Origin: Hermatobates lingyangjiaoensis
Taxonomy: Eukaryota; Arthropoda; Insecta; Hemiptera; Hermatobatidae
DNA length: 64,000 nucleotides
Reading direction: 5' to 3'
Assembly (NCBI GenBank): GCA_026182355.1
Contig: JAPFBL010000068.1
Location: 744,001-808,000 of the forward strand
Below are positions 43,336-54,885 of this stretch, piece by piece (within the stretch, counting starts at the first letter, position 1; the number at the start of each line of letters is the position of its first letter). Below the pieces are notes generated by a model. It did not search any database, was not told the origin of the DNA, and saw only the letters and a list, made by a program, of their open reading frames with translations. Both the position numbers and the translations under genes were made by a program.

Positions 43336-46104
43336 TCTCCTTTAATTAATCCTTTTGAAAGCTGAGACGTCTAATTACAAAATTTCCCTTCACTTCAAAG
43401 TCAACTCCCTAAATTAAACAGCCCTTGGTTCTTCCAACAGTGAAGATCCTTTACAAAATTAATTTCTACCTGGTTAATCGTCATATCAATGGGAATCAAA
43501 TAAAAGCTCATTTCTAGTTTTCAATACAATCAATGATCGAAAACAATATGATTTTTTTTATTTTACAAACAATTCTGATAAGTGCTCTAGGAATTTTGAT
43601 TAAAAATACACTAACAAAATATTCGGCTAACTTTTTTCAAGAAAATAATTTTTCCATTTAATTGTTAATAAATCATACACTTTCTTCATACGAATTTTCC
43701 AAGAGCAGTTATTATAATCTACTAGCCTGTAATAATAACTGTTATTAACAACAACTAATTAATAATTAATAACAATATTGTTATTAACAACAATAATATT
43801 GTTGTGTGATAGTCTACCAACTTGAAAGTAGTCTTGAACACTATCGCCAGTATTACATCATCTCAATGCTTCAAATATATTATTCTTAACATTCTGAACG
43901 TAAATAAAATTCATGGATTTTGAATACTTGAAGTTATATTAAGTCTGTAAGTGTGTACTTGTTAGTTGTACTTGTTATTAGGAAGAGAAAGATTAGGGAA
44001 TTATTCAAATCAAGTAAACAAAGAATGCGCCAACTGGTATATAAAGCATACAGATCGTGTAGAAAAATGTTGCTCCTCTAGATCAGCTTTACTATGTCAA
44101 TATTCATGGGAATCTCAAATTGATATCTATGGAATAATTCACCATTGAATTGTTAACTAATGGGGAAGGGGAAGTCCCATCCAATACCAAGCCATCCGTA
44201 CAGAAACCTATCCAGCAAGTGCCATATGACTTCCAGAAGCTATCGTTTTTAGATGACATATGCATGACTTCCTAGGCCAGCGTTTCTCAACCTTCTTACT
44301 CTTTCTTTACCACTAATGTAAACCGAGTCACAAGGAACCTCTGAACAACAAAACATAGTACATACAACATTTTTACATATTATTTTCATCTGAATTTACA
44401 TAGCAAATATCATTGGATATTTTATGTAATGCCACTTACAGATGTTCTTTAATGATATTTATGTACAACTTCTGCATAGCTTGAATAGTAGGTCTATACA
44501 AAAATTAAAACTACTTTGTCAAATTAAAGGTTATCCTAGTCTATATCATCGTTTATAGTACTTTACCATGGGGTTTACATCGATACATAAAAATTCTAAA
44601 CTGAAACTAAACAATAAATAGAAGGACAATTATGTAACCATAAAAATGTCTAAATATAAACCAGGCAAAAAAAGATAATTGCTAAATCAATTTATAGGGT
44701 ATTTTGTGGTTTTACACTTATACAGTATAAGGTATATACTTATATACAGTATATATGTATAAGGTATATAATGTATAAGAGATTAAATGAAAACTTAAAA
44801 AAGCGAATTGGCTTATACTAGTTGTTTTTGCAAAACCGTTAGACATCTTTTGGAGAAACTGAGAGTTTGGAGGAATCAGACTTAATTGGTAGAGTTTGAA
44901 TGTGGGCAGGTATGCACTAGAGAGATTTCCTTACTGGCTTATACTCACACAGTCACAGTTAATATAGAAGGAAAGGTCCATCACCAGCAACTGCTGACTC
45001 CAACGTACACCCAAGTAAACCGGAACATTTGTTAGCTGTTACTACCCATTATAATTTATCAATTTTAAATAAAAGTCCCTTGCAAAGTGTGATAGTAACT
45101 GATGCTTATCAAGTTGATACTCCGTCTTTTTTCTTCTTTGTAAGAAAATATTTCTAGAATATTAAAATATATTAAGCTAATCTCATGTTATGTGTGCTAT
45201 AAATTCATTAATCTAATATATATTTGTTTGAATTAGATTAAGCCTGTATAAGCTATATGTAATTTCCTAAGTGTTAATTACTTTAAGTATTAACAAATCA
45301 ATTAAATGAAATAAGTAGATAGGAAATTGATTAGAAGCCCCCGTTGAAATTTCTCAATTGAATTAGCTGGACTTGCTGTGGAGGACTCTTTGTTTGACCT
45401 AAAAACAGAACGGTCTGTTACACGTATCCCTTAGCCATCTCCTCTAACTAGCTCGCTCGACCTAATTTAATTAACACAACTAAATGTAAAGGCTTCACCA
45501 AGAGCCCACCCCACCATCTTACCTAGAGTCCAACTCGCCAGTCATTGTCTGGAAAAAGAAAGTTTTCCGCACAACTTTCAACCAGCCCACCTTACCAAAG
45601 CCGACTTCTACTCCCAACTTATAACTTCCTTTCACTAGCCCAATCCTAAACCTCTTTTCACAAAAAAGATAGCTGTATCCTTTCAACTTGAATTTCCAGA
45701 TACTTGTTAGTAGGGTAAAAAGTAAGTTCACTAAGCATAAAGGGCTCATAATAGAAGAAAATAATGTTCAATGAAACCTAAATACAGATTAATTTTCTTA
45801 ATACATACATCTTTTATAACTACAAAAAAGGTTTTAATTCAATTAGTTTTCATTTTTCCTTATATTATTAATGTTAAAAAAATATCACGGGATATAAATA
45901 TATGTATTTGAATAAAATTAAAAGAATGTTGAAATTTTAAATTTACATATTTTCATACTCATTAGTACACCCTTCAGTCATTTAAAATTATAGATTTAGA
46001 ATTCCATCGATTATATCACTATATATTAGGTACAACAAGATTTCACAATACATATATGAAATAAAAATAAAGTTTCCAAGCCGTTCAGTAACAAATCTCA
46101 ACTG
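43336..46104. other. No gene recognised
   Basis: AT-rich desert with low-complexity TAACAA/TTGTTA sequence at 43735-43805 and a TATACAGTATAAGG-like imperfect tandem at 44715-44780. The minus frame 45519-45749 ends exactly at a donor-like GGTAAGATG; see findings. Confidence 0.4.
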
Positions 46105-46205
46105 TTGAGATGTGACTCCGACGAAGACCCCTTGTTACGGTTTAAAGATCTTAGATCTTTTTCTGATTTCTTACTGTGGTTTGGACGTTGATATTCTATA
46201 TATTT
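46105..46205 (+). repeat. Single copy of family 2 terminus
   Basis: GTGACTCCGACGAAGACC, TTGTTACGGTTTAAAGATCTTAG, TTACTGTGGTTTGGACGTTGA and a TA-rich end (each block interrupted by small changes). Not paired with an inverted partner, unlike most copies, and GAAA has become TAAA. Confidence 0.55.
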
Positions 46206-46489
46206 AAATAAAGTAATCCTAACTTAAAATATGTAGCGATTATTATTAAATTTAAGTAAAATATTAACTAATTTAAATAAATTATCTCTTGGACTTTACT
46301 AAAAATTAGAAAAACTATCAACTGGAATCAAAAATCTACTTTGATAAAATCTGAAGTTGTTCACACTCAAACTTACTATACCTAAACACACTAACAGGTT
46401 TATAAACTGTCAATAGTGTATTTACAACGTGGATGTTTTTATTTCCTCAATTATTGTGAAACTGAAATTTCAAAATTTTGAAAAGTCTA

Positions 46490-48116
46490 ACAAACATCTT
46501 TTAATAGTTTGTTACATATATCTTCTCCGTTTTATAAATGTATAATTATAAGTATTATTTCCATGGATATAATACCCGTTAATATAAAATATGATATGAA
46601 ATCCACTTTTTCATAGTACATGGAAAACAAATAACAAAACAGTGAGTATGTAAATCTAAGAAATCAGTTTAATAACACTTCTTGAAATATATTATTAACG
46701 AAATCATTAAATGGAATAAATAATAGAAGAGGAGGAATTCGGTGTGTTGCCGTCATTTAGGACTGGGGGATTTGTGTAGAAATTAATTATATTGGCAACT
46801 TATTTTAATTACCATTTGAGGGAGTTTATAGAAACATAATAGCAAATTATTAAGTTAATAATAACGAAACCATTCTTCATATGAAATGCCTTTTAATTTG
46901 CCTATTTAAATAAAAACAAATTAAACATTTATATAATTGTTATTAGAACTTAAAAAAAAATAAGTAAAAGCGGATTTGCTAAATTAATATTATATAGAAT
47001 AATTATTAATAGAACAAAACAAAAACTAGGATAATAATAATAAGATGCAAGAAATGCCCTTGTGGTATGTGAGCTCTCTAGACAGCATACGAAGGATGTA
47101 AGGGACTAGGACGGCAATAACAAATTCTAGACATATACAGAGAAAAAAGAGTTTGTAAGAATATTATGAACAAACAAACTAACCATTGAGCAGATAACTT
47201 ATTTAAACAACTAACAGGCTCTTAGGCATTAAGAAAGGATGAGGAGAGACTGTCACGAGCAAAGGTGACAGAGGCAGAAAAAATATAAACAAAAATATGT
47301 TCTAAGGAGCAAGGAAGAAAATAATTTGAATATTTAATCATGAAACTGTTAATTGGATTAGTTTTGAAAAAAAACATTGATACACAGATATAAATATAGC
47401 ATAATCGTATGAACACTCCAGTGTCACTCAGGAAAACGGATATAAAGTTCCAAAATCGGTCGAGTTGGAAAAGAAATTGGCAAGGTCAAAAGATGAATCT
47501 GTCTTTAATTTCAAGTGGAAAATGTTATATTTATTTGCATTTACTGTTGGCTGTAATGCTTACAGTATCATATATTCTGCATGACGAAAATATATGCTTA
47601 TTTTTCGTATTGAATTATATTCAAATAAAAAATTGTTATATTGATTGCTATTCTAATTTTGAAAAGAAATCCATTTTTTTTATAATCAATATTTTAGTGT
47701 CTTAAAAATCGTATTAAAATTTAAAAGTCAAATGTGACAACTTCTTAAAAAAATGTTGATAGTATCGTAGGCATTTGTTGGTAATAGTTATTTTGAAAGG
47801 AGATAAAGGAACTATCTGCTGGCAGCAGGAATGTGGATGCTGATAATAAATGCCCAGCCGCCTCTCTTAGGGCGGCCCTTTTCATGCAGCTCAGTCAGAT
47901 GTAAGTACTTCCAAAGGGCTTACATCCCGACTACAATCGCCAATCTGGCTGCCTCAACTTAACATCCTTTAATAGTTTCTTACATATATCTTGTTCGTTT
48001 TATATGGATGAAACTGTCATAAGCTTTATAGTTTTAATGAAGAGACGAGGAAGGAATTCTGGAAACTGGAGAATTTGTGTAAGAAACAGATACAAGCCAA
48101 ATATGGGGCGTTATTT

Positions 48117-48154
<38 letters not shown>

Positions 48155-48235
48155 ATCATAAGTGGATAATTATAAGTATTTTTTTCATAGATTTAATACT
48201 TTTTAATATAAAAAAAATAATAGTATTAGAATAGT
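46490..48235. repeat. Local direct duplication, diverged
   Basis: CTTTTAATAGTTTGTTACATATATCTTC (46499 onward, blocks CTTTTAATAG and TTACATATATCTT) recurs at 47969-47996, and GGATAATTATAAGTATT-like sequence after each. GGAATTC followed by GGGGGATTTGTGTA (46735-46780) resembles 48049-48077. The second copy is interrupted by extra sequence including a TA tract (48123-48148). The interval holds no recognised gene. Confidence 0.35.
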
Positions 48236-49679
48236 TGTATATTTATAAATAGTTATAATATATTAAATATTTATTTTATGCACGAACAAGAAGATAAAAA
48301 CAAAAACTAACAAAATAACAAATACACGTAATTGCCTTAAGATTAATAATCACAAATAATAATAATACTAATAATAATAATAATGATACTAATACTAATA
48401 ATAACTACAAATAATAATAACCACAAACTGTTATTATTGTTCCAATAAGCGATATGTAAATATGTATCAAACTCATACGGAATTAAGGGATATTCTGGAG
48501 ATGAATCATGTATTCTAGTAGCGTAAATTGGAAAAACTGTATTAGGCAATGAAAAATAAAACAATGAAATATATTTATGATCAATAGTTTATGAACCAAT
48601 TATAATAATTGGTTTAATGCCAGCAAAGTTGAGTGTATACCACTACAGCATGTGTGGAGGAGACGTAATTTTTGAAATCCCCCAGTATTGCATTTATGTA
48701 GAATTACGTTGGAAGTGTCATGTATTAGTCATGAATGAACAATATGAAATTAAATTTAAAATAAATTAAAGTAAAATTTAAGATTTTACTGGAATAGTAA
48801 AAATAATTTAACCTACCTAATTATATTAATTAAGAAAACCAGCATAGTTGGGAAGCATTATAAATCTGCCCACTTTTCATTGGAGTTGAAGTGTAAAGCC
48901 ACTAAGAAAAGGAAGTATTCAAGGGAAGTAAAAGATTTGTAAAAGTGGAACAATTGTGGAAAGGGTTACTTTAGAACGGTGTTATGTGGATAATAAAGAG
49001 GTTGGCCCGATTGGGGCGTGCATTGTCGAACAAGCCTTTGTGGTTCGTCCAATTTTCAGTCCTTCACAATCCCCAATGCATAATGTCTTCCCTTCAATAC
49101 CTGCCATCTTAGACCAACCAATTTTCGAAACTGCTTTTCATTAAGCTATTTCCATCACCTGCCTCCATTAGGCCAATTTGCTATTTTACAAGTCTTTCTC
49201 GTTTAGCAGCGTAAAAATTAAAATCCATTCAATTAAAAAAAAAATAGAAGAGAATAAAAATGCTATTTGAAAAGAGTTCAAACCGATTATGTAGAACTCT
49301 AGATGCTCTCAACATCAAAGATAAAATTAATCAACTTTACGCAAGCAGTAGTTTCACATTAGCGGATCAACATTTCTCTTTCTTTAATTAAAGTTTAGTA
49401 TAAAGCTCATTTCAACAACTTTGTATATAAATAATCATATCTTTCAAATATAACAGCAATATGATAAGGGGTTCCTACTAGTTGGGACAAGTATCTCACA
49501 ATCATTCCAAAGTAAAATAATACAACACTGTCTAGTGAAATGTGAAGAGAATGTTTATTAGAAGAGAATTTTCGACGACTATGGTAGTAGTGAATAGGAG
49601 CCTCGACATCTGACATAGTTATTCCACATGTTTAATATGGAATCATGTTATATTCGTAAGTAAAATGATGCGGTTTATA
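48236..49679. other. No gene recognised; AAT-type microsatellite
   Basis: An imperfect (AATAATACT)n tract at 48350-48420. Otherwise AT-rich with nothing supported. Confidence 0.5.
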
Positions 49680-49940
49680 AAAACAACAAATGAATTACCG
49701 AGTAAAACACTTGGAGGGTAACACATACAGATAGAACTGACATAACTTGCATACGCCGCAATCAGGAGAGAAATGATCAGAAGGTTGATGGTACCGACTA
49801 GTCTAATATTTTTCAATTCAAAGCTCTTAGGTATCTAGCTGGTCAGTTCTTTCCTGAAGACGAATGATTAAAGATGTAAATTACTCATTCCATTTCCGTA
49901 TGTTTCTTTCTACCCTGTTATTTAATATATATTCACATTG
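49680..49940. repeat. Diverged inverted pair of terminal modules
   Basis: Minus piece (about 49775-49690) reads TCTCTCCTGATTGCGG, then ATGTCAGTTCTATCTG and TGTGTTACCC. Plus piece (about 49843-49935) reads TCAGTTCTTTCCTGAAGACG, AATTACTCATTCC and a TA-rich end. They share the CTCCTGA-box position relative to a downstream TA/AT-rich end, but the primary sequences are largely decayed. Confidence 0.3.
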
Positions 49941-50017
49941 ACCAACACATGTTGACTGTTTTAATATTTCTATCATGATTGACACATGATAATTATAATG
50001 GTCATTATGAACGCATA

Positions 50018-50172
50018 TATATATCAGATTTCACATAAACACGTGAAAAAACAATTAATGATGAAACCACAATGTGAAATGGAAAAAAAGACTAAGACTT
50101 TCAACAGCTTGTTACGGTTGAAAGATCTTAATCTTTTTTCCCCATTTCATATTGCGGTTTGAATATATATAT
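50018..50172. repeat. Inverted pair of family 2 termini
   Basis: Left arm (minus, about 50030-50105) and right arm (plus, about 50106-50162) meet around TTTCAACAGCTTGTTACGG. The left side has the outer hairpin TTTCAC...GTGAAA. Short TA tracts flank both ends. Each arm has lost the CTGACGA box. Confidence 0.6.
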
Positions 50173-51010
50173 ACGTTATTCTTTGCATGGAGGTAAAATA
50201 ATGATTAGTCAATTTTGTTTACTGAAATCTTGCTTCCCAAACTACCAAGTTATTCCATCCCTTGTTGATTACAAGTTTCTAAAAGTAAAAGCTAAGTGCA
50301 ACAGTTCCATCTATGCGAGGAAAATTGTCATTAAAATAGTCACATCATTAAAGATTTTATTAGAACCTCACATTCCTACATCTTATTATAAGAATGTCAT
50401 TGAACAGAAATAATAAAATTATGAAATTTAAAAGTTTAATTGTGAGATTGGAATGAAGCAAAATGGAACAGGCGCAGAGGATGTCTGTAGCTGTCAAACA
50501 AAGACTGGAGACTGTAGTTAAAGGGTTCCTAGTAGCGAGTAAGGAGCCTGATGCTGGAGACTTCGATATTTCCTATCGAAGCAAATATAAACTGCTTTGA
50601 CAAATTCACCTTCGAGGCATCCAAGTGTCCTTCACTATGAAGCACAAAGGGACTATTTCCTATGAACAAGGATTAATATCGAAGAGACTATGGCTTTTGA
50701 TGATTTCAGTTTGAGACTTCCATTCCATTAATGAATGCAGTAATAAATTATGCTTATGTCAATTTATTACTACATTCAGGAATCCTGTAATAAGTTAATA
50801 TAAACATATACAACTCCCGCCCTCCCTAACATGGTAATTAATTTTTAATAATTAATTTCAAGTTATAAAATATTTTTAAATTCTTATTACAAGAATTGGC
50901 AAGTACCAATGTCTTTTATCATTGGTACTCACAATGGAAAAGCAAAAATACATTCCACATAGAAAATTTCATAAGAAAACAACGCGTTCAAAGGATTTGT
51001 TGAACTCACA
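50173..51010. other. No gene recognised
   Basis: AT-rich with a GC-richer patch at 50450-50700 of unknown origin. Confidence 0.45.
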
Positions 51011-51120
51011 TCCATCTTACTGATGACGATTAGTATATCTTCTATCGAAATATAGTAGTGAGTTTCTGTTTCATGTCCGTGTATTCTATTTATGAATTTA
51101 GTTTATATATATATATAATC
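51011..51120 (+). repeat. Terminal module, family 6 relative
   Basis: CTGATGA (51021-51027), stem CGAT (51028-51031) and ATCG (51046-51049), then AAATATAGTAGTGAGTTTCTG, a short spacer and a TA tract. Downstream of the core it matches the 13.0-kb module (GAAATATAGTAGTGAG) but the hairpin sequence is different. Confidence 0.5.
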
Positions 51121-51494
51121 ACCAAGAAAACGGTTCAGAAAGGACACTAACTTTAATAGGTCCTAATTTCCTCTAATATTTATTTACTTTTCACAGTGCC
51201 AAATTAACTATTATTATTTCTCAGTTTTCCACTTTATTCACTTATTCTTAGTTTAGTTTTCTTACTTCTCTATATCCAGGCACCCCGTGTCCCAACACCG
51301 TTGCTCTTCAACCGTCGCTTCGGAAGTGCGCTTGGTGTCCATATCTCTTCTCTTCGGATGACGGTGAAAACAAAAATTAGAGACTGCAAGTGTATTTTTC
51401 TATTTTCTATGTGTGTTTTTCTATTACTATATACCGATAGTTTACTCTAAGACGAATATATATATATAGGTGTTGATTGTCGTCCTTCCGTCAA
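51121..51494. repeat. Fragments of further termini (outer boxes and a family 3 module)
   Basis: 51125-51145 contains AAAACGGTTCAGAAAGGACAC, an outer hairpin box in minus orientation. 51350-51465 contains CTCTTCGGATGACGGTG, AACAAAAATTAGAGACTGCAAGTG and GTTTACTCTAAGACG before a TA tract, matching the family 3 termini at 2.0-2.1 kb. Confidence 0.4.
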
Positions 51495-51625
51495 CTCATA
51501 TCTTCTCCTGATGACGATCACCATAACGGTCGAAATATTGAAAACTGAGTCTTTGTTATGTTTCTGTCTATGTGTCACAGTGTTTTTTAAGTGTAATCTG
51601 TCCTGCCGGACCGTTTTTCGTTTAT

Positions 51626-51627
<2 letters not shown>
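51495..51627 (+). ncRNA. Best-preserved terminal module, family 7
   Basis: In order: CTCCTGATGA (CTGATGA 51508-51514), a stem with ACC (51520-51522) / GGT (51528-51530), GAAATATTG, AAAACTGAGTCTTTG, a spacer with GTCTATGTGTCAC, the outer hairpin GTCCTGCCGGACCG (about 51599-51612), TTTTTCGTTTATTAT and the TA tract. It shows both hairpins plus the TA end in one piece and serves as the reference for the shared architecture. Catalytic activity is not shown. Confidence 0.5.

Positions 51628-51675
<48 letters not shown>
51628..51675. repeat. (TA)n microsatellite
   Basis: About 22 TA units following the family 7 terminus. Confidence 0.9.
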
Positions 51676-51680
<5 letters not shown>

Positions 51681-51864
51681 GTCATCACTAGAAATCCAAA
51701 AAAAAGAGACTAATGCTTACTATTCTCGATTATTTTGGCTATCTTGCCGTCTTCAGGAGAGGTAGGACAAGGAGAAGGAACACTGGTGCGGAGACATGAA
51801 AGTGTCCACCAACCGAAACAAAGTGACCCTTACATAAATCACAGACGCACACACACACACACAC
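51676..51864 (-). repeat. Decayed terminal module and (CA)n tract
   Basis: On the minus strand CTCTCCTGAAGACGGCAAGATAG is followed by AAAATAATCGAGAATAGTAAG and AT-rich sequence (about 51762-51690), a diverged module. A (CA)n tract follows at 51848-51872. Confidence 0.4.
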
Positions 51865-51928
51865 ACACACAATATATATATATATATATAATATATTTAA
51901 TATATATATATTTACATATATATATATT

Positions 51929-51982
<54 letters not shown>
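51865..51982. repeat. Compound (TA)n microsatellite with ATTTACA interruptions
   Basis: Long TA tract interrupted by TTTAATA and ATTTACA units; the longest TA-rich block in the window. Confidence 0.9.
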
Positions 51983-51986
<4 letters not shown>

Positions 51987-52204
51987 CAAATCACAATAAG
52001 AAATGGAAAAAAAAGACTAAGATATTCAACCTTAACAAGGGGTCTTCGTCAGTCAAAAAGCGAACTCATTTGGGTTTTTGACTCAGACGAATACGCTTGT
52101 TATGGTTGAAAGATTTTAGTATTTTTTTTCATTTCTTATTGTGGTTTGAACATTGTTTCACTGTTTATCATATAATATTGTTTTATATGTATATGTAAAT
52201 TTAT
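51983..52204. repeat. Inverted pair of family 2 termini
   Basis: Left arm (minus, about 51985-52058) and right arm (plus, about 52075-52160) each contain the family 2 module (GTCTTCGTCAG / TGACTCAGACGAA) and the TTATTGTGGTTTGAAC end. They meet around 52065 (AAGCGAACTCATTTGGG). The right end is followed directly by the PLE pseudogene. Confidence 0.65.
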
Positions 52205-52885
52205 ATGTAAATAAGGAATTTTCCGACCGAGGTTATCCTCCTAGGTTCAATAATAATCATGTAGTCCTTTCTGATGTACATCATAATTCTGGTCCTAGGA
52301 GGGATCGCAGGGATTCTGCTTTCCTTATCACCACTTATTTCCCTGATGTTCATAGGCTGGGCGCAGTTATCAATGATTTCTTTCCTATACTTTTTTCTTT
52401 CACATGTACCTCTTCTGTCTTCAGAGAGACACCTTCTATTTCCTACCGCAAACCTGTTAACCTTAGATCTATCTTCTCTCATATATCTTCTCTCATTTAG
52501 ATCTATATATCTCTCATATATGGGCCTCCCAATACTGATGGTGGTATGGTGCAGTGCGGACGTCATAGGTGTCTTACTTGCCCAATAATTAATCCCGTTC
52601 CTCCCTTAGCAAACGCACCTACCCTATCGCTTACAAGACCTCTTCTACTTCTGGTAACTGCGTTTACTGTTTGGATTGCTCCCAGTATGATGCTATTTAT
52701 GTAGGTTTGGCTTCTATCAAGCTAAGCCTGGGTGTCAATAATCACAGGTAGTCCGTTGTAAACCCAGTGACCTTCCCGTTACTATTCATGCCAGTTCCCT
52801 GGGATTGAGTTTCAATGACTGTTTCTGTGTACAGGTTCTGAGATAACAAATAACAATTCGAAAGTCACTCTGAGAGCTTCTCTTT
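52205..52885 (+). pseudogene. Degraded Penelope-like element, C-terminal half
   Basis: Translating across frames gives, in order: FSDRGYPPRFNNNH, RRDRRDSAFLITTYFPDVHR, GAVINDFFPIL, PSISYRKPVNLRSIFSHIS, CGRHRCLTCPIINP, NCVYCLDCSQYDAIYVGLAS, KLSLGVNNHR, LPVTIHASSLGLSFNDCFC and NSKVTLRAS. Each matches copy A at 21.3-22.9 kb at the expected spacing. At least three frame disruptions are visible: a stop and small duplication at about 52480-52530, and shifts near 52620 and 52750. RT motifs are missing. It belongs to the same PLE lineage as copy A but is clearly older. Confidence 0.75.
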
Positions 52886-54830
52886 TTTATTTTTGTTTGG
52901 GTTTTTTACTTGTGCTAATAGTTTTTGTTTTCATTCGTTATTATTTATTTTGTTTTTATTTCTTTATCTAATCTTGCCTCCGGTCCCTACGTAAGTTGGC
53001 TATACTGTTTGACTGTTTCTTCATGAATTGAAGTCAGTCCTTATTTTTTTTCGAACATTTTAGAGAGTTGCATACAGTCACATTTCAAACAAACATACAA
53101 GTCGATTTTAAATATCGAATCATTCCACACCACCTAGGATTCTATAATGGTATCCACCGATAGGTCGGTGGCTCTTGACTCTAAAGCAGAACAGCAAAAA
53201 GTTGTTGTTTTTTTTTAAAGGATAACAGAAAGAGTGGTTTGTGGTGCTCTTTGAGTGGGATAAAGTGTTTGAGGTTATTTTCAAAGAGGTAAGGAACTGA
53301 CACAAACAAAGGGAGGCTGCAAGAAATATGACCGGAATAAAAGAAACCTCTTGACCCGACTGTTTAACTTAAACGTCAAGAAAAAAATATTTTTGTTTTA
53401 AAACAAAGAAAAACTCCAGGATGCAATCCAAAACTGATATTACAGATTAACTAATTTCTTGTAAAGTAAAATCAGGTGTTATTCAAATAAGTATAATATC
53501 CAAGGAACAATTTCAAAATTCATTTCAACTTTTGAACAATTTATAACAATACTATGTTAGAATACTATACTTCTGAAAAATGGGAAAAATCTTTAGATGT
53601 TTCGACTCATCAAACTTGAATTTGTTTGACCAATTTTTAAGTATTAACTTTCGTTAATTATTTGTAAATAAAATTCTTTAAATATGCTCATAGCTTTTAG
53701 TTAATTAATCTGAAAATATATAATTTATAATTAATAATTAATAATTATAATTAAAATAATTATAATTAATTTTCTACTCATTAATGACTTAAGCAAGTTT
53801 ATTAAATTAAATATAATGGTAATTATAAACAAATTAATTTGAATTAAGTTAATAACTTCTACATTCTGGTATGACGTGCATAATGAAATCTGGTTTAAAT
53901 ATGCTGGTCATTTTCAACTACTTAATCCAACTGATATTCGTGTCATTAATTACAATGACTAATTCTAATTATTTGCATAATCACAAAGGCCATAGTCATG
54001 ATAATCAATTCTCATATTTTACTTGTTTCAAATTCTTTTATTCTTCAAATAAATTTAACGCCTACCTGCTCTGTGGATTTAAATTAAAATAATAAAATCT
54101 GCTGTAATCACTTCAAAGCGTTAAAACTAATAAATATTTAGTGCTTTGCACTAAAAGCTAATAAATAACGCTCTGCAATGATCTAATCCACAAACTTGCT
54201 GACTGACTGGTTACACACGACTGAAAATCATCTTTCCTTTTTATCAGTTAGATGGGAAATGATAAATGATTGGGTGAGCAGTTATCAATACTGATGAAGT
54301 AATCAATATTACTTCACCGCTCGTGCGGGGTTTGGCTGCTCTTGAATAATACTTCCTAAGCTGAGGTAACAACAGCGTACGGCTAATTGCATACAGAATG
54401 CTGAAACCCACTTGAAATTAAAGGTAATGACAGCTTCAAACATTGTAACGAATTGGCAGCCACTATTGCTTTTGTACTATTGTATTACTACTTTTTTTGG
54501 TCTTGTGGTTTTATCAGTGGTTCGTTAGTTTTATTACTTTTTTGTGGATGTCCATTTTATATTTTTCGATGTTCTCTTCGTTACAGGCAAAGAATCCATG
54601 GTCTCATGACAATTAGTGTAAATGATGCAGTTTTGCTTGAAGTATATGTATTGACTAGACATAAACCTCTTTACTTAGACAGTTAAAATAACAATTTGTT
54701 TTAGATGAAGTTAAACTCTGCATTGATGTTAAAATTATCCCTAATACTATGTAATACTGCTTTGGGAGTTGGAACTTTGTTATCCCTGCTATTAGATTTG
54801 GTGTCTTCTTAACTCTTCTAGTAGTGTTAT
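52886..54830. other. No gene recognised; AT low-complexity
   Basis: The first 150 bases are T-rich as in the PLE 3' region. 53720-53770 is TAATTATAA low-complexity sequence. The 73- and 77-codon frames at 53871 and 54453 look like AT/T-rich chance frames. Confidence 0.45.
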
Positions 54831-54885
54831 TTTTGTTGGCAAAATGTTTCGACCGTTCGACGATCATCTTCAGACACTAGGAGGG
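54831..54885 (-). repeat. Terminal module, single minus copy
   Basis: CTGAAGAT, stem GATCGT (54865-54860), loop CGA, ACGGTC (54856-54851 with one G-U pair), then GAAACATTTTGCC. A further stem sequence unlike the other families, still paired. Confidence 0.45.

Noticed and set aside
43735..43805. Palindromic TAACAA/TTGTTA cluster as a regulatory site
   Set aside because: Simple low-complexity sequence; no link to a gene.
52201..52588. Minus 121-codon frame and second plus frame over the PLE relic
   Set aside because: The conserved PLE motifs are in one other plus frame; these are shadows.
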